From Colwellia psychrerythraea (GTDB taxonomy: Bacteria > Pseudomonadota > Gammaproteobacteria > Enterobacterales > Alteromonadaceae), in the NCBI RefSeq assembly GCF_000764185.1, contig NZ_JQEC01000051.1:62001-126000 (forward strand): DNA of 64,000 nucleotides, written 5' to 3'. Shown one piece after another: positions 29,867-39,805 of this stretch (within the stretch, counting starts at the first letter, position 1; every line of letters starts with the position of its first letter). Both the position numbers and the translations under genes were made by a program. The notes under the pieces are model-generated. The model was not told where the DNA came from, did not search any database, and worked only from the letters and a program-made list of their open reading frames with translations.

Positions 29867-30973
29867 TTATGCTACTGTGATAGTCCAATCTAAAAATTTT
29901 AATAAATTCCTTTCCCACTCATAATCTTTCCAAAAACGCTCAAAGCCTTGTTTTGCTATTTGACATCGTTGAGCATCATTTTCTGGTTTTGAAAAATATT
30001 TCACCATATCTATTGCTTCATCAAGGCTTTCATAATAACAAGCTTCTACATCAGGTAAGAATATCTGTTCGTGAAGATTTAGATTTGCTTTATCGCACAA
30101 CAGCATAGCCCCGTGAGCAGGTACTTCGTACATTCTCATATTACCAGTTTCAAATGCTTCGTTTGAAACATGCATATTAAAACCTATTTTAGTATCCCAA
30201 TATAGTTCCCTTCTATACTCATTAGTCACTGATGTTACTCTGTGTAAAAGAGGCCTTTTCCCATCAAGAGCCCTTATTAAACCTGAATAACCTTTTAAAG
30301 GCCAACGACCATGTAGTTTAAATTCATCTTTAAATTCATCTTTAAGAGCAATTAATTTATCAACTTTATTTCCATTATGATTACCGATATAACATAGACT
30401 GGTTGTTCTATTAGAGAAAAAGTCATCAGTTACATTATCTGGCTTGGTATGGGGCCGTGGGACTAATGGCCACCAAGTGGTTGGCTTCCCTCCCGACCAA
30501 TCAGATAATGATTGTCTCATCGAAACACTATTAAAATAACTAGGAGATATATAAAAAGTAGCATCAAATGCCCAAAGGTAAGGAATTCCTCTAGAGTAGG
30601 TCGAATACGGATCATCAATAAATCCAAGTACTTTAGTCGGTTTTGATAAGCGCTGCTTCAATATATCAGGATGCACAAAATTAAAAGAACTCATTACCAA
30701 GACATCAAAGTTTTCAAACTTTTCTACAAACTCATCCATCATTTTCATATAGATAGGGTTGCGTGTTCTATAAAGCTCATCCACCCATAATGCATTGGCA
30801 GTAATAGATCTTTTTATATTGTAACCATTTACTCCCCAAGTAAAAAGACTACTTAATGAGCGTTTTTCTTTACCAGAAAAAAAACTGTTATAATCGAAGC
30901 TATGAATTTCATAATCGCCTACAACTAAAGGTTCCGTATTCCCTAATACATTAAACAACAAAATCTTTTTCAT
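29867..30973 (-). CDS. Glycosyltransferase, CgeB-like
   Basis: A 368-residue protein beginning MKKILLFNVLGNTEP. The middle reads KVLGFIDDPYSTYSRGIPYLW and the C-terminal part has the CgeB/GT1-like pattern GNMRMYEVPAHGAMLLCD and DEAIDMVKYF, seen in enzymes of the glyco_trans_1_2 group. A reading frame from a TTG at 30994 adds seven hydrophobic residues and is less likely. Its location beside wzx makes it one of the four repeat-unit transferases. Confidence 0.75.
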   Translation of the reverse strand: MKKILLFNVLGNTEPLVVGDYEIHSFDYNSFFSGKEKRSLSSLFTWGVNGYNIKRSITANALWVDELYRTRNPIYMKMMDEFVEKFENFDVLVMSSFNFVHPDILKQRLSKPTKVLGFIDDPYSTYSRGIPYLWAFDATFYISPSYFNSVSMRQSLSDWSGGKPTTWWPLVPRPHTKPDNVTDDFFSNRTTSLCYIGNHNGNKVDKLIALKDEFKDEFKLHGRWPLKGYSGLIRALDGKRPLLHRVTSVTNEYRRELYWDTKIGFNMHVSNEAFETGNMRMYEVPAHGAMLLCDKANLNLHEQIFLPDVEACYYESLDEAIDMVKYFSKPENDAQRCQIAKQGFERFWKDYEWERNLLKFLDWTITVA

Positions 30974-31024
30974 ATAAAACCCAAAACAGAACAAAAATTA
31001 ACAAAAATTAACAACCTAGCTATA

Positions 31025-32296
31025 CTAGATTTTAACTTTGCAGTAAATATAAAAATTAATCCCAATAAAAGAGGTTAAAAAATAACAAATTATTGAAATA
31101 GGTACTACAGACAAGCCTACCGATTTACCAAAGAAGGATAAAATAAATAGCTGAATAGCAAGTGAACATAATGAGCCCACAAATATTATTTTACCTTTAT
31201 GCATAGATGATAACAACCTTATCCCTAGGTTAGTTAAACAAAAGAAACCACCTGAAATTAAGTACAAGTTAAAATTGAATGTCAAAGTAGATAATTCAAC
31301 ACCTGAGGTTATTGCACTTGAATAAATTGTATTTAAAAGATAGTTACTAAAAAGTGACAAAACAAAATATAGAACAACAATAACACAGGCGTAGCCCGCC
31401 AAAATATTCCAGTATTGAGAGCGGAGGGCTACATTACTTGTATTAAGACTCAGCTTTGAAAAATAAGGTAAAATAACAACAGCAACAACAGTGCTAAAAA
31501 CACCGGATATGGCTAATGGAATTATAGAAGCGTACCGTAATAAGACCACACCTGACTGCTGAAGAGAGGATGAATAAAACTGTTCTATCATAGGTGCTGA
31601 GGCCATAACAACAGCAGAAAGCATTAAAAAATATGACTTTTTGAAAGTAGTATGAATAGTTTCCCTCAGTCCTTTTAAATCAAGCCTGACATCTAAAAGC
31701 TTTCTCAGTATGTAGAATTCAATTAGTGAGGATAATGCAATGGCCATAACAATTATATCAACACTTACTATACCGAATAGTACTTCAAAAATAAGAAGAC
31801 CGACTAGAACAAGGACAGGTGATAGCGAAGGTAAGTAACCATTAACCGAAAATTTCCCCTTAAACTGTAGTACACCATATAAGATCAAGTTAATTGAATT
31901 AAAGAAAACAAAAGGTAACAATAGAATGACTTTATCCATGACTAGTTCATGATTTACAAAAATAAGCTCACTTAAAAGATATAGTGTAATAACCCATAAG
32001 ACAATGATTCCTATACTGATACTAATGACAGCACTAAACACTTTGTTTATATAAGAGCTTCCGGATTCAACAATACTCTTTTCAGCTAAAGAAGCTATAA
32101 ATGAAGTTTGAAACGGAACTATTAATACTGATATAGGAAACCCGACATAAACAAAAGCAATAAGGTATGCCTCTAAAGCAGAGCTTACTCCAAAGGAATT
32201 CGCGATATAAATTTCTTTACCTAAGCTTAAGCCTTTAAAAAATAAAGTTGCCCCCCCCATGCTTAAAAGAGAGCGTATAAGGATATTGTTATTCAA
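31025..32296 (-). CDS. wzx: O-antigen flippase (Wzx family, MOP superfamily)
   Basis: A 423-residue polytopic protein with about 12 predicted membrane helices and few charged residues between them. The start SLLSMGGATLFFKGLSLGKEIYIANSFG resembles lipid II/polysaccharide flippases. It would move the undecaprenyl-linked repeat unit across the inner membrane. Start codon is TTG behind GGTGG. Directly follows the wzy-like gene. The assignment rests on topology, size and place in the cluster. Confidence 0.82.
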   Translation of the reverse strand: MNNNILIRSLLSMGGATLFFKGLSLGKEIYIANSFGVSSALEAYLIAFVYVGFPISVLIVPFQTSFIASLAEKSIVESGSSYINKVFSAVISISIGIIVLWVITLYLLSELIFVNHELVMDKVILLLPFVFFNSINLILYGVLQFKGKFSVNGYLPSLSPVLVLVGLLIFEVLFGIVSVDIIVMAIALSSLIEFYILRKLLDVRLDLKGLRETIHTTFKKSYFLMLSAVVMASAPMIEQFYSSSLQQSGVVLLRYASIIPLAISGVFSTVVAVVILPYFSKLSLNTSNVALRSQYWNILAGYACVIVVLYFVLSLFSNYLLNTIYSSAITSGVELSTLTFNFNLYLISGGFFCLTNLGIRLLSSMHKGKIIFVGSLCSLAIQLFILSFFGKSVGLSVVPISIICYFLTSFIGINFYIYCKVKI

Positions 32297-32299
32297 AAT

Positions 32300-33262
32300 T
32301 TACCACCAATATAATAACTGGATAGACTGATAAATAAATAGTAAAAATAAACTTACTAATTTCACCCTAACTCTAAGCAAAGAAATACAAATAAACAAAA
32401 AGGGGAAGCCAATTGCTAAAAATCTTGAGCCATATAAACCAAAAATGGAATTAAATAAAAACTGGGTCATTAAGAAAACTATAAAAAGGGCAATTAATTT
32501 ATTTACACCATTAAGACGAAAGTCATTTTTATAACCGATAAATATTAAACTAGCGGACAGAAACCAGAAGCCTGAGTATAATAAAGAACTGCTACCAACT
32601 GAAATATCTGCACGGCGATCTCCAACAAATGAAAGAATAGTTTGTAGTCCAAAGGCAAAAAAAACTGAAGCTAGCACCCCAAAAGAAATAGAAACTATAA
32701 GAGCTTCTTTAAAAGCAAGTTGGTTGTTAATTCTCTTTAGCAGGTGATATATAAAAATCAAATAATAAGCTACAGTATGTGTCCCTACCCCTAATACTGC
32801 AAATATGATACTAAATACTCTCCTTTTTAAAGTAACAGCCAAAAGCAAAAAAGACATGGCAAGAGCGGTTCTAATTTGAGAATTTATTAAATCAATAAAT
32901 ACTGGGTTAGTGACAATTAGAATGGCATATAAAGGGTTTACTCTAGTAATCACGAAATACAGAATTATATATGCTGAAAGAAAACTGATTAAGGTCAACA
33001 TAAGATCAGGATCGGGGTGTAGGGAAAGGAAGATAAGTATTCCTGCCCATAGAGGCTCATTGACAAGGAGCTTAAGCCCAACCCAAGAGGACGGGCCTAG
33101 TTCAGAGCCGGATAACAATAACCCGGCTCTTATTACGTAGTTGTCCCTATCTGAAAAGTTATCAAAACCAATAAAGTAAGGGATTGATACTACAAATAGT
33201 GACAACGCGAAACAAATAAAAAATTTGAGAATTAATTTTGCATGATAATTACTTATCTTCAT
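32300..33262 (-). CDS. O-antigen polymerase, EpsG/Wzy-like
   Basis: A 320-residue polytopic protein with about nine hydrophobic segments. The N-terminal part (YFIGFDNFSDRDNYVIRAG, later VTNPVFIDLINSQIRTALAMSFLLLA) matches the EpsG group, where a loop with an R-x-A-x-A pattern is common. It would polymerise repeat units in the periplasm. Overlaps the upstream ColD gene by 14 bases and ends 3 bases before wzx. Wzy proteins vary widely, so the call is partly positional. Confidence 0.75.
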   Translation of the reverse strand: MKISNYHAKLILKFFICFALSLFVVSIPYFIGFDNFSDRDNYVIRAGLLLSGSELGPSSWVGLKLLVNEPLWAGILIFLSLHPDPDLMLTLISFLSAYIILYFVITRVNPLYAILIVTNPVFIDLINSQIRTALAMSFLLLAVTLKRRVFSIIFAVLGVGTHTVAYYLIFIYHLLKRINNQLAFKEALIVSISFGVLASVFFAFGLQTILSFVGDRRADISVGSSSLLYSGFWFLSASLIFIGYKNDFRLNGVNKLIALFIVFLMTQFLFNSIFGLYGSRFLAIGFPFLFICISLLRVRVKLVSLFLLFIYQSIQLLYWW

Positions 33263-34430
33263 TCAAAATCTTAGCCAGTAACTTAATCTCTTTCTCAATT
33301 TCATTCTGATGATTACCAACAAATAAACCGTGCTTATCTAAGTACTCTGATGCTTCTAGCGTGCCAGAAACTTCATAATCGAAGTACTCAAGTACCTCTG
33401 TATTTTTAAGGAAGTTTCCCGTCACAATAGGTCGGCATTCAATACCATTTTTAGTTAATAGTTTAACAAGTTCAGCTCGGTTATATGGAGCATTCTCTTT
33501 GATAATTAACGAGAAACCAAACCAACTACTTGAACCAGTTTCTTTTTGGATACTTAGATATGGGTGGTTTTCAAATAACTCTTGGAATAATTTTGCATTA
33601 TCTCGGCGAATTTTAATAAAACTTGGTAGTTTTTTTAGTTGCTCAATTCCCAATGCTCCACTCATTTCGAGAGGGCGAGCATTATAGCCTGGTAACATAA
33701 ACTTGAATGACTCTTCGAATGGGTCGTCACTCTTCTCGCCGCTCACTTCATTGAATTTTGGTAAATTACGTGTCCAACCATGCGCTCGAATACAAAGCAA
33801 GATATGATAAAGCTCTTCATCATCTGTTACGATACAACCGCCTTCCATAGTGGCAATATGATGAGAGAAGAATGAACTGTATGTTCCCATCACACCAAAA
33901 GTACCAGCTTGTTTATCATTTAGCGTAGCGCCCATTGACTCACAGTTATCTTCTAAAATGAATATATCTCGCCCTGCAATGATTTTATTCATACGGGCGT
34001 AATCGTTGGGGTTACCCAGTAAGTTTACTGACAAGATAGCACGTGTATTATCTGTGATAGCAGCTTCTAACTTGTCTAAGTCCATATTTAGTGTATTACG
34101 GTCAATATCGACAAACTTGACTTTTATTCCATACTGCTGCAAAGGGAAATAAGTCGTGGACCAAGAAACTGCTGGTACAATAATTTCATCGCCACGCTTT
34201 AATTTAAGCGCTTCATTCTTAGTAAAAAAAAGAGCTGCTATCATCAATAAATTTGCGGTTGAGCCAGAACTCACCATCAGCGTATATTTTGAACCAAAAA
34301 ATTCAGAAAAATCTTTTTCATACTGAGCAACTTCCTTGCCCATTGTAAACATATCAGAGTCAATTACTCGTTGAATTGCAGAATACTCATTATCATCCCA
34401 CGTGCTACTCGCTAAAGCGTAATTAGTCAT
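33249..34430 (-). CDS. colD: GDP-4-keto-6-deoxy-mannose 3-dehydratase, ColD-type
   Basis: PLP-fold enzyme of the DegT/DnrJ/EryC1 family. The active-site stretch reads SSFFSHHIATMEGG, with His (residue 191 from this start) where aminotransferases have the PLP lysine. That substitution is the hallmark of ColD, which removes the 3-hydroxyl on the way to colitose. LEDNCESMGA supplies the Asp for the PLP pyridine. I prefer the ATG at 34430 (MTNYALASSTW) to a GTG at 34442. Its 5' end overlaps the stop of the Fcl/ColC-like gene; gmd lies just beyond. Together they make a GDP-colitose pathway. Confidence 0.88.
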   Translation of the reverse strand: MTNYALASSTWDDNEYSAIQRVIDSDMFTMGKEVAQYEKDFSEFFGSKYTLMVSSGSTANLLMIAALFFTKNEALKLKRGDEIIVPAVSWSTTYFPLQQYGIKVKFVDIDRNTLNMDLDKLEAAITDNTRAILSVNLLGNPNDYARMNKIIAGRDIFILEDNCESMGATLNDKQAGTFGVMGTYSSFFSHHIATMEGGCIVTDDEELYHILLCIRAHGWTRNLPKFNEVSGEKSDDPFEESFKFMLPGYNARPLEMSGALGIEQLKKLPSFIKIRRDNAKLFQELFENHPYLSIQKETGSSSWFGFSLIIKENAPYNRAELVKLLTKNGIECRPIVTGNFLKNTEVLEYFDYEVSGTLEASEYLDKHGLFVGNHQNEIEKEIKLLAKILNEDK

Positions 34431-35349
34431 TACAATACTCACTTAAATAAAATTCATAGGTTTGCTTGATACCTGCATCTAAGCTGGTTTTGAAACTCCA
34501 GCCAAACTCTTTTAGTCTCGCATCATCAATCAGCTTCTGCTTCATTCCAACCGGTTTACTTAAGTCGTGCTTAAATTTTCCGGTATAACCAACCACACCA
34601 GCTATCGCTTGATAGTATTCGTTAATGGTAAAATCTGTGCCTAAGCCAACATTTAAGTTCTGTGGCATGGTTGAAAAATTATCTATTGCATAGAAAACAA
34701 ACTCAGCCAAGTCCTCTGCATACATAAATTCGCGGCGAGCTTCGCCGTCCCCCCATATGTCTAATTCAGGTTGTTGACTCTTTTTAGCTTCATCAACTTT
34801 ACGAATAACAGCAGGTATCATATGTGAATGATTAGGGTCAAATTTATCAAAACGACCATACAAATTACATGGGATAATCGTTTTATATAAGCGTTCTGGA
34901 TTTTCCTTACAAATATATTCGCATAAACGTGTACTAGTTATTTTTGCAAGCGCATAACCTTCGTTAGTTGGTTCAAGTTCACCTTTAAGAATCAAATCTT
35001 CTGACAGCGGGTTAATGGCACCTCGAGGGTACATACATGAGCTGCTTAAATTCAAAAAATGACCTACCCCAGCATTATTTGCCGCGGTAAGGATATTGAG
35101 CCCCATTTGCATATTATCCACAAGGAACTTAACCGGTTGAGCAATATTCGCTTGAATACCACCAACAATACCTGCTGCATGAATAACCATATCGGGTTTA
35201 TGTATTTTCAGATACTTTTGAACTGCTATTCCATCAAGTAAATTAAGCTCGATGCTGCTTGGTGATAAAAACTCATGTTGATGCTTTTGTGCTACGTCTA
35301 GAATGTTTTTGCCAACCATTCCATTGGCACCCGTTAATAATATTTTCAT
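34423..35349 (-). CDS. colC: GDP-colitose synthase / GDP-fucose synthase family epimerase-reductase
   Basis: A 308-residue short-chain dehydrogenase of the Fcl family. It has GANGMVGKNIL at the start, HAAGIVGGIQAN, SSSCMYPRGA and catalytic YALAK, then CNLYGRFDKFDPNHSHMIPA, shared by Fcl and ColC. Because ColD is encoded next to it, the natural role is 5-epimerisation and 4-reduction to GDP-L-colitose. Without ColD the same fold would give GDP-L-fucose, so sequence alone does not decide. Confidence 0.85.
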   Translation of the reverse strand: MKILLTGANGMVGKNILDVAQKHQHEFLSPSSIELNLLDGIAVQKYLKIHKPDMVIHAAGIVGGIQANIAQPVKFLVDNMQMGLNILTAANNAGVGHFLNLSSSCMYPRGAINPLSEDLILKGELEPTNEGYALAKITSTRLCEYICKENPERLYKTIIPCNLYGRFDKFDPNHSHMIPAVIRKVDEAKKSQQPELDIWGDGEARREFMYAEDLAEFVFYAIDNFSTMPQNLNVGLGTDFTINEYYQAIAGVVGYTGKFKHDLSKPVGMKQKLIDDARLKEFGWSFKTSLDAGIKQTYEFYLSEYCND

Positions 35350-35355
35350 TCTATG

Positions 35356-36483
35356 TTATGACTCTATTGAAACAGGCTTATTGTAACCATGCTCTTTCAG
35401 AATGGCGTGCTGTTTGGCCTTGTTGAGGTCGTTTTCAACCATCTCCGCACACATTTCTTCAACTGTTATTTCAGGAACCCAACCTAATTTTGCCTTTGCT
35501 TTAGATGGGTCACCTAACAGTGTTTCAACTTCTGCTGGACGGAAATAGCGAGGATCAACTTTAACAATAACATCACCTACTTTTAGTGCAGGAGCGTTGT
35601 CACCTAAAATAGATTTAACCGTTGCAATTTCGTTTAGACCTTCACCAGTAAATTCAAGCTCTATTCCTGCCTCTTTTGCAGATAAACTAACAAATTCACG
35701 AACACTTATTTGTTTACCTGTGGCTATAACAAAATCATCAGCTTGCTCTTGTTGCAACATCATCCATTGCATACGAACGTAATCTTTAGCATGCCCCCAG
35801 TCACGTAGGGCGTCCATATTACCTAGAAATAAGCATCTCTCTAATCCTTGTGAAATATTGGCAATTGCACGGGTAATTTTACGGGTGACAAATGTTTCTC
35901 CGCGGCGTGGTGACTCATGATTAAAAAGAATGCCATTACAGGCATACATACCATAAGATTCACGATAGTTAACTACTATCCAATATGCATACATTTTAGC
36001 AACAGCATAAGGGGACCGCGGGTGAAATGGGGTAGTTTCTTTTTGTGGTATTTCTTGCACTTCGCCATAAAGTTCTGAAGTAGACGCTTGATAAAACTTG
36101 GTTGTTTTTTCCAAACCCAAAAAGCGGATAGCTTCTAATAAGCGCAATGTTCCCATAGCATCAACATCAGCTGTATATTCCGGACACTCGAATGAAACAG
36201 CAACGTGCGATTGTGCACCTAAGTTATAAACTTCATCAGGCTGAACATCTTTGATGATGCGCGTTAAATTTGAAGAGTCTGTTAAGTCACCGTAATGCAA
36301 AAAAAACTTTTGATTTTTTTCATGATTGTCTTGGTAGATATGGTCCACACGTTCTGTATTCAGTGAAGACGCCCTACGCTTAATACCATGAACTTCATAG
36401 CCTTTTTCTAGTAGAAACTCGGCAAGGTATGAACCATCTTGACCAGTAACACCGGTTATTAACGCTACTTTATTCTTTGTCAT
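35356..36483 (-). CDS. gmd: GDP-mannose 4,6-dehydratase
   Basis: Converts GDP-mannose to GDP-4-keto-6-deoxymannose, precursor of colitose, fucose and perosamine. From the ATG at 36483 ([20 protein letters not shown]), with AGGA upstream, the protein has 375 residues, the family norm; a TTG at 36529-36531 would add 16 unlikely residues. Seen: [26 protein letters not shown] and [10 protein letters not shown] with the catalytic Y-x3-K, and the family [17 protein letters not shown] motif. Seven bases separate it from colC. Confidence 0.97.
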   Translation of the reverse strand: MTKNKVALITGVTGQDGSYLAEFLLEKGYEVHGIKRRASSLNTERVDHIYQDNHEKNQKFFLHYGDLTDSSNLTRIIKDVQPDEVYNLGAQSHVAVSFECPEYTADVDAMGTLRLLEAIRFLGLEKTTKFYQASTSELYGEVQEIPQKETTPFHPRSPYAVAKMYAYWIVVNYRESYGMYACNGILFNHESPRRGETFVTRKITRAIANISQGLERCLFLGNMDALRDWGHAKDYVRMQWMMLQQEQADDFVIATGKQISVREFVSLSAKEAGIELEFTGEGLNEIATVKSILGDNAPALKVGDVIVKVDPRYFRPAEVETLLGDPSKAKAKLGWVPEITVEEMCAEMVENDLNKAKQHAILKEHGYNKPVSIES

Positions 36484-36545
36484 ATTTTTTCCTAAATTTA
36501 TTTTCAATTTGTAATTTACAGATGTTGTCAAATAGTTAATCTACT

Positions 36546-37025
36546 TTAGGGGCTAAAGATTTCATCCGCTTTGTTTCTTTTTTGAAAGTACCACTTTGTA
36601 TGTTTATGTACTTCATTATGATTCAGTAATTCACTTATCTTGAACCATCGGTATTCATTATGCTGCTCATTCGGTAGTTTAATTAAACTTCCGTTAAAAG
36701 TGAGCTCATATGCTAATACTATATAATGCGTAGTAAAGTTATCTTCAGTGAAATTATCATTATAAAAGTGCTGATAAACACCTAAAAATCTAGCTTCACA
36801 TTTGTCAATTGCTAATTCTACTTTTAATAACCTCTTAAATGAGTTATCTAGTTGCTCATCCTTTAAAACTCGTCCGCCAGGTACAAACCAAAAACCTTGA
36901 GCTGGCCGATTGGTTCGTTTACCTAATAAAACTAGCCCTTCACTATTTTTTACCACTAAATCTATAGAGACTAGAGGAGTAGAGGCTATAACTGTTTTGA
37001 AAGTAACTAGTGGTAGCATATCCAT
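36546..37025 (-). CDS. gmm: GDP-mannose mannosyl hydrolase (Nudix family)
   Basis: A 159-residue protein with the divergent Nudix box of GDPMH enzymes: FVPGGRVLKDEQLDNSFKRLL and VELAID, in which some standard Nudix metal-binding residues are missing, as in known Gmm/WcaH. It hydrolyses GDP-mannose to GDP and mannose and is a common companion of gmd and manC in colitose and fucose clusters. Lies between manC and gmd. Confidence 0.87.
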   Translation of the reverse strand: MDMLPLVTFKTVIASTPLVSIDLVVKNSEGLVLLGKRTNRPAQGFWFVPGGRVLKDEQLDNSFKRLLKVELAIDKCEARFLGVYQHFYNDNFTEDNFTTHYIVLAYELTFNGSLIKLPNEQHNEYRWFKISELLNHNEVHKHTKWYFQKRNKADEIFSP

Positions 37026-37045
37026 TCCATCAAGCTTTATTGGAG

Positions 37046-38470
37046 CTAATTTCGACCATATTTATCATCAAATCGAACAATGTCATCTTCACCTAAATAT
37101 GAGCCGGTTTGCACTTCAATTAACTCTAAGGGCAATACACCTGGGTTCTCTAATGCGTGTATTTGCCCTAATGGAATATAGGTAGACTCATTTTCAGACA
37201 TTAAAAATGTTTTATCACCATTAGTTACTTTTGCAGTACCTGAAACCACTATCCAATGTTCAGATCTGTGATGGTGCATTTGAACTGACAGTTTTGCACC
37301 CGGCTTTACTGTAATACGCTTCACTTGATCTCGTGTGCCCAAATCAAGAGAGTCATATTTACCCCATGGACGGTATACTTCACGCTGATGTTTACACTCA
37401 TAACGATTATCGGCTTTTAAGCTATTAACAATTGATTTTACATCTTGCACTTTATCTTTACTAGCAACTAATATGGCATCTTTTGTTTCTACAATAACTA
37501 AGTTATCAATACCTACCGTCGTTACTAATCTGTTTTCAGCATTGATATAACAGTTGGTTGTTGAATGTGAAATAACATCACCTTGTGAAACATTACCCTG
37601 TTCATCTTTTGGGCTTACATCCCAAAGGGAGGAAAAGGAACCGACGTCACTCCACTCCGCATCCAATGGTACAACGACTGCATGCTCTGTGTGCTCCATT
37701 ACAGCATAATCGATAGAGTCTTCCGGACATTTTTCAAAAATATCAGCACTAACACGGGTAAAATCTAAATCATGAGATTTATTATTAAAAGCATCTTCGC
37801 AGGTTGATAATATTTCAGGAGAATATTTTTTCAGCTCTGCTAAATAGCGAGACGCTTTAAACATAAACATGCCGCTATTCCATAAATATTGACCTGTTGC
37901 TAAATATTCTTGAGCGATTGATAAAACAGGTTTTTCTACGAAATTGGCTACTGTGTAACTTTTAGCATTTACTTGCTCATTCGTCGAAGTAAGAAGAGTA
38001 CCTTGTTTTATGTAACCGTAGCCTGTTTCTGCATGAGTAGGAACAATACCAAAAGTAACTAGTTTTCCTTCTTCTGCAAATATAGATGCGGAAACAATAG
38101 ATTGTTGGAAAGCCTCAACATTTTTAATGACATGATCGGCTGCAAGTACTAATAAAAGTGGATCTTCACCATTATCTATAGCGCCAAGAGCAGCCAAGGT
38201 AATTGCTGGAGCAGTATTTCTTCCCATCGGCTCAAGAATAATACTACTAGCTTTGCTGTTATTCTGACGTAATTGTTCCGCAACAATAAAACGATGTTCG
38301 TTATTACAAATGATAATGGGATCTAAACAATTTTCATCTAAACGATTTATAGTTTCTTGTAATAAGGTATTTTCACTGATTAAGGGTAAAAATTGTTTCG
38401 GGTGAAGTGCACGTGACATTGGCCATAATCGGCTTCCGCTGCCACCAGACATAATTACTGGTAATATCAT
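37046..38470 (-). CDS. manC: Mannose-1-phosphate guanylyltransferase / mannose-6-phosphate isomerase
   Basis: Bifunctional enzyme of 474 residues. The N-terminal nucleotidyltransferase has [25 protein letters not shown], and the C-terminal cupin (~375-460) has [22 protein letters not shown] with the metal-binding His cluster. It makes GDP-mannose and, by its second domain, can supply mannose-6-phosphate. ManB (phosphomannomutase), needed between the two steps, is not in the window. First gene of the GDP-mannose/colitose block. Confidence 0.96.
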   Translation of the reverse strand: MILPVIMSGGSGSRLWPMSRALHPKQFLPLISENTLLQETINRLDENCLDPIIICNNEHRFIVAEQLRQNNSKASSIILEPMGRNTAPAITLAALGAIDNGEDPLLLVLAADHVIKNVEAFQQSIVSASIFAEEGKLVTFGIVPTHAETGYGYIKQGTLLTSTNEQVNAKSYTVANFVEKPVLSIAQEYLATGQYLWNSGMFMFKASRYLAELKKYSPEILSTCEDAFNNKSHDLDFTRVSADIFEKCPEDSIDYAVMEHTEHAVVVPLDAEWSDVGSFSSLWDVSPKDEQGNVSQGDVISHSTTNCYINAENRLVTTVGIDNLVIVETKDAILVASKDKVQDVKSIVNSLKADNRYECKHQREVYRPWGKYDSLDLGTRDQVKRITVKPGAKLSVQMHHHRSEHWIVVSGTAKVTNGDKTFLMSENESTYIPLGQIHALENPGVLPLELIEVQTGSYLGEDDIVRFDDKYGRN

Positions 38471-38714
38471 GTAAATCTCTTTAGTTATTTATGCGCCTAG
38501 ATGTTTGAAATAGACTCATATTCTATTATTTTTGTGAATCCAAGAAGTAACATATTAAGTTGATTACCCACACTTAATAGCTTTCGACATTAAGAAAATA
38601 GGTTATCCTATTTTTTAATTTCAAACCCGATCGAGTGTCTAAAGAAAATTTAAAATATATAAATTAAACTCGCTGATGTATGCATAATATCGAGATAGAG
38701 AAATTAAAATAAAA

Positions 38715-39737
38715 TTATCCTAAAAACTTTACATACCACGGCATTGCTTTTGCAATACCCTCAGATATTTTAAATTCAGGTTTATATCCGAGCTCTCTTT
38801 GAGCCTTTGATATATCAGCTTGTGAGTGGCGAACATCTCCAGCTCTAAAGTCACGATATGTAGGTTCAGTCTTTACATTGACTTCATTCCCAAGTAATGC
38901 TTCCTTAATAGCTATAAACAAATCATTTAATGTTGTCCTATCTCCAAGTGCAACATTATAAATAGTCCCTCTTGCTTCCTTAGGAGCAGTAGCAGCTAGG
39001 ATATTCATTTGTACTGTATTATCAATAAAACAAAAATCTCGGCTAGTCTCACCATCACCATTGATAAATAACTCATCGCTATTAATCATAGTTGATGTCC
39101 ATTTAGGGATAACAGCAGCATATGCGCCATTTGGATCTTGACGCTTGCCAAAGACATTAAAGTACCGTAGGCCTGTAGCGTGAAAACCATATGTTTTAGC
39201 AAAAACATCTGCATAAAGTTCATTCACATATTTAGTGACCGCATAAGGTGACAAAGGGTTACCAATGTGCTCTTCGACTTTTGGCAGCGCTGGATGATCT
39301 CCATAAGTAGAACTAGAAGCAGCATAAGTAAAGCTTGAAATGTTTGCATCTTTCGCTGCCGTTAACAGATTCAGAAAACCCGTTATATTAGCTGAGTTTG
39401 TTAGTATAGGATCTGTTATTGAGCGTGGAACAGAACCAAGTGCAGCTTGGTGTAATATATAATCAACACCTAATACAGATTTTTCGCATGTATTAAAGTC
39501 TCGAATATCCCCTTCAATAAAGGTAAAATTCCCCCATTGTTTTTGGGTAACTATACTTTCCACTTCATCAAAGTTATATTGGTGACCTGTAGCAAAGTTA
39601 TCCAAACCAATTACCTTCTGATTAAGTAATAATAAGGTTTCAAGCAGGTTTGAGCCAATAAACCCTGCGACCCCGGTTATTAACCAAACTTTAGGTGATA
39701 TCAACAGTTGCTCTTTTACTTCATTGTAACGGGACAT
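38715..39737 (-). CDS. wbpP: UDP-N-acetylhexosamine C4-epimerase, WbpP/TviC-like
   Basis: A 340-residue short-chain dehydrogenase. It has [15 protein letters not shown] near the start, [13 protein letters not shown], the catalytic YAVTK in [16 protein letters not shown], and [24 protein letters not shown], which is closer to WbpP/TviC than to GalE. It would interconvert UDP-GlcNAc(A) and UDP-GalNAc(A). Its gene follows the dehydrogenase gene, so together they supply UDP-GalNAcA. The symbol follows the nearest characterised family. Confidence 0.85.
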   Translation of the reverse strand: MSRYNEVKEQLLISPKVWLITGVAGFIGSNLLETLLLLNQKVIGLDNFATGHQYNFDEVESIVTQKQWGNFTFIEGDIRDFNTCEKSVLGVDYILHQAALGSVPRSITDPILTNSANITGFLNLLTAAKDANISSFTYAASSSTYGDHPALPKVEEHIGNPLSPYAVTKYVNELYADVFAKTYGFHATGLRYFNVFGKRQDPNGAYAAVIPKWTSTMINSDELFINGDGETSRDFCFIDNTVQMNILAATAPKEARGTIYNVALGDRTTLNDLFIAIKEALLGNEVNVKTEPTYRDFRAGDVRHSQADISKAQRELGYKPEFKISEGIAKAMPWYVKFLG

Positions 39738-39805
39738 ATTCTAATAAACTCTTTTAAATTTCTGGGTTAGATGTATCAATACAGCTTTAAAATCTTGGGC
39801 GTGAA

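Noticed and set aside
33249-34430. GDP-perosamine synthase (PerA) as product of the PLP-fold gene
   Set aside because: PerA needs the PLP lysine; this protein has His at that place, which favours ColD.
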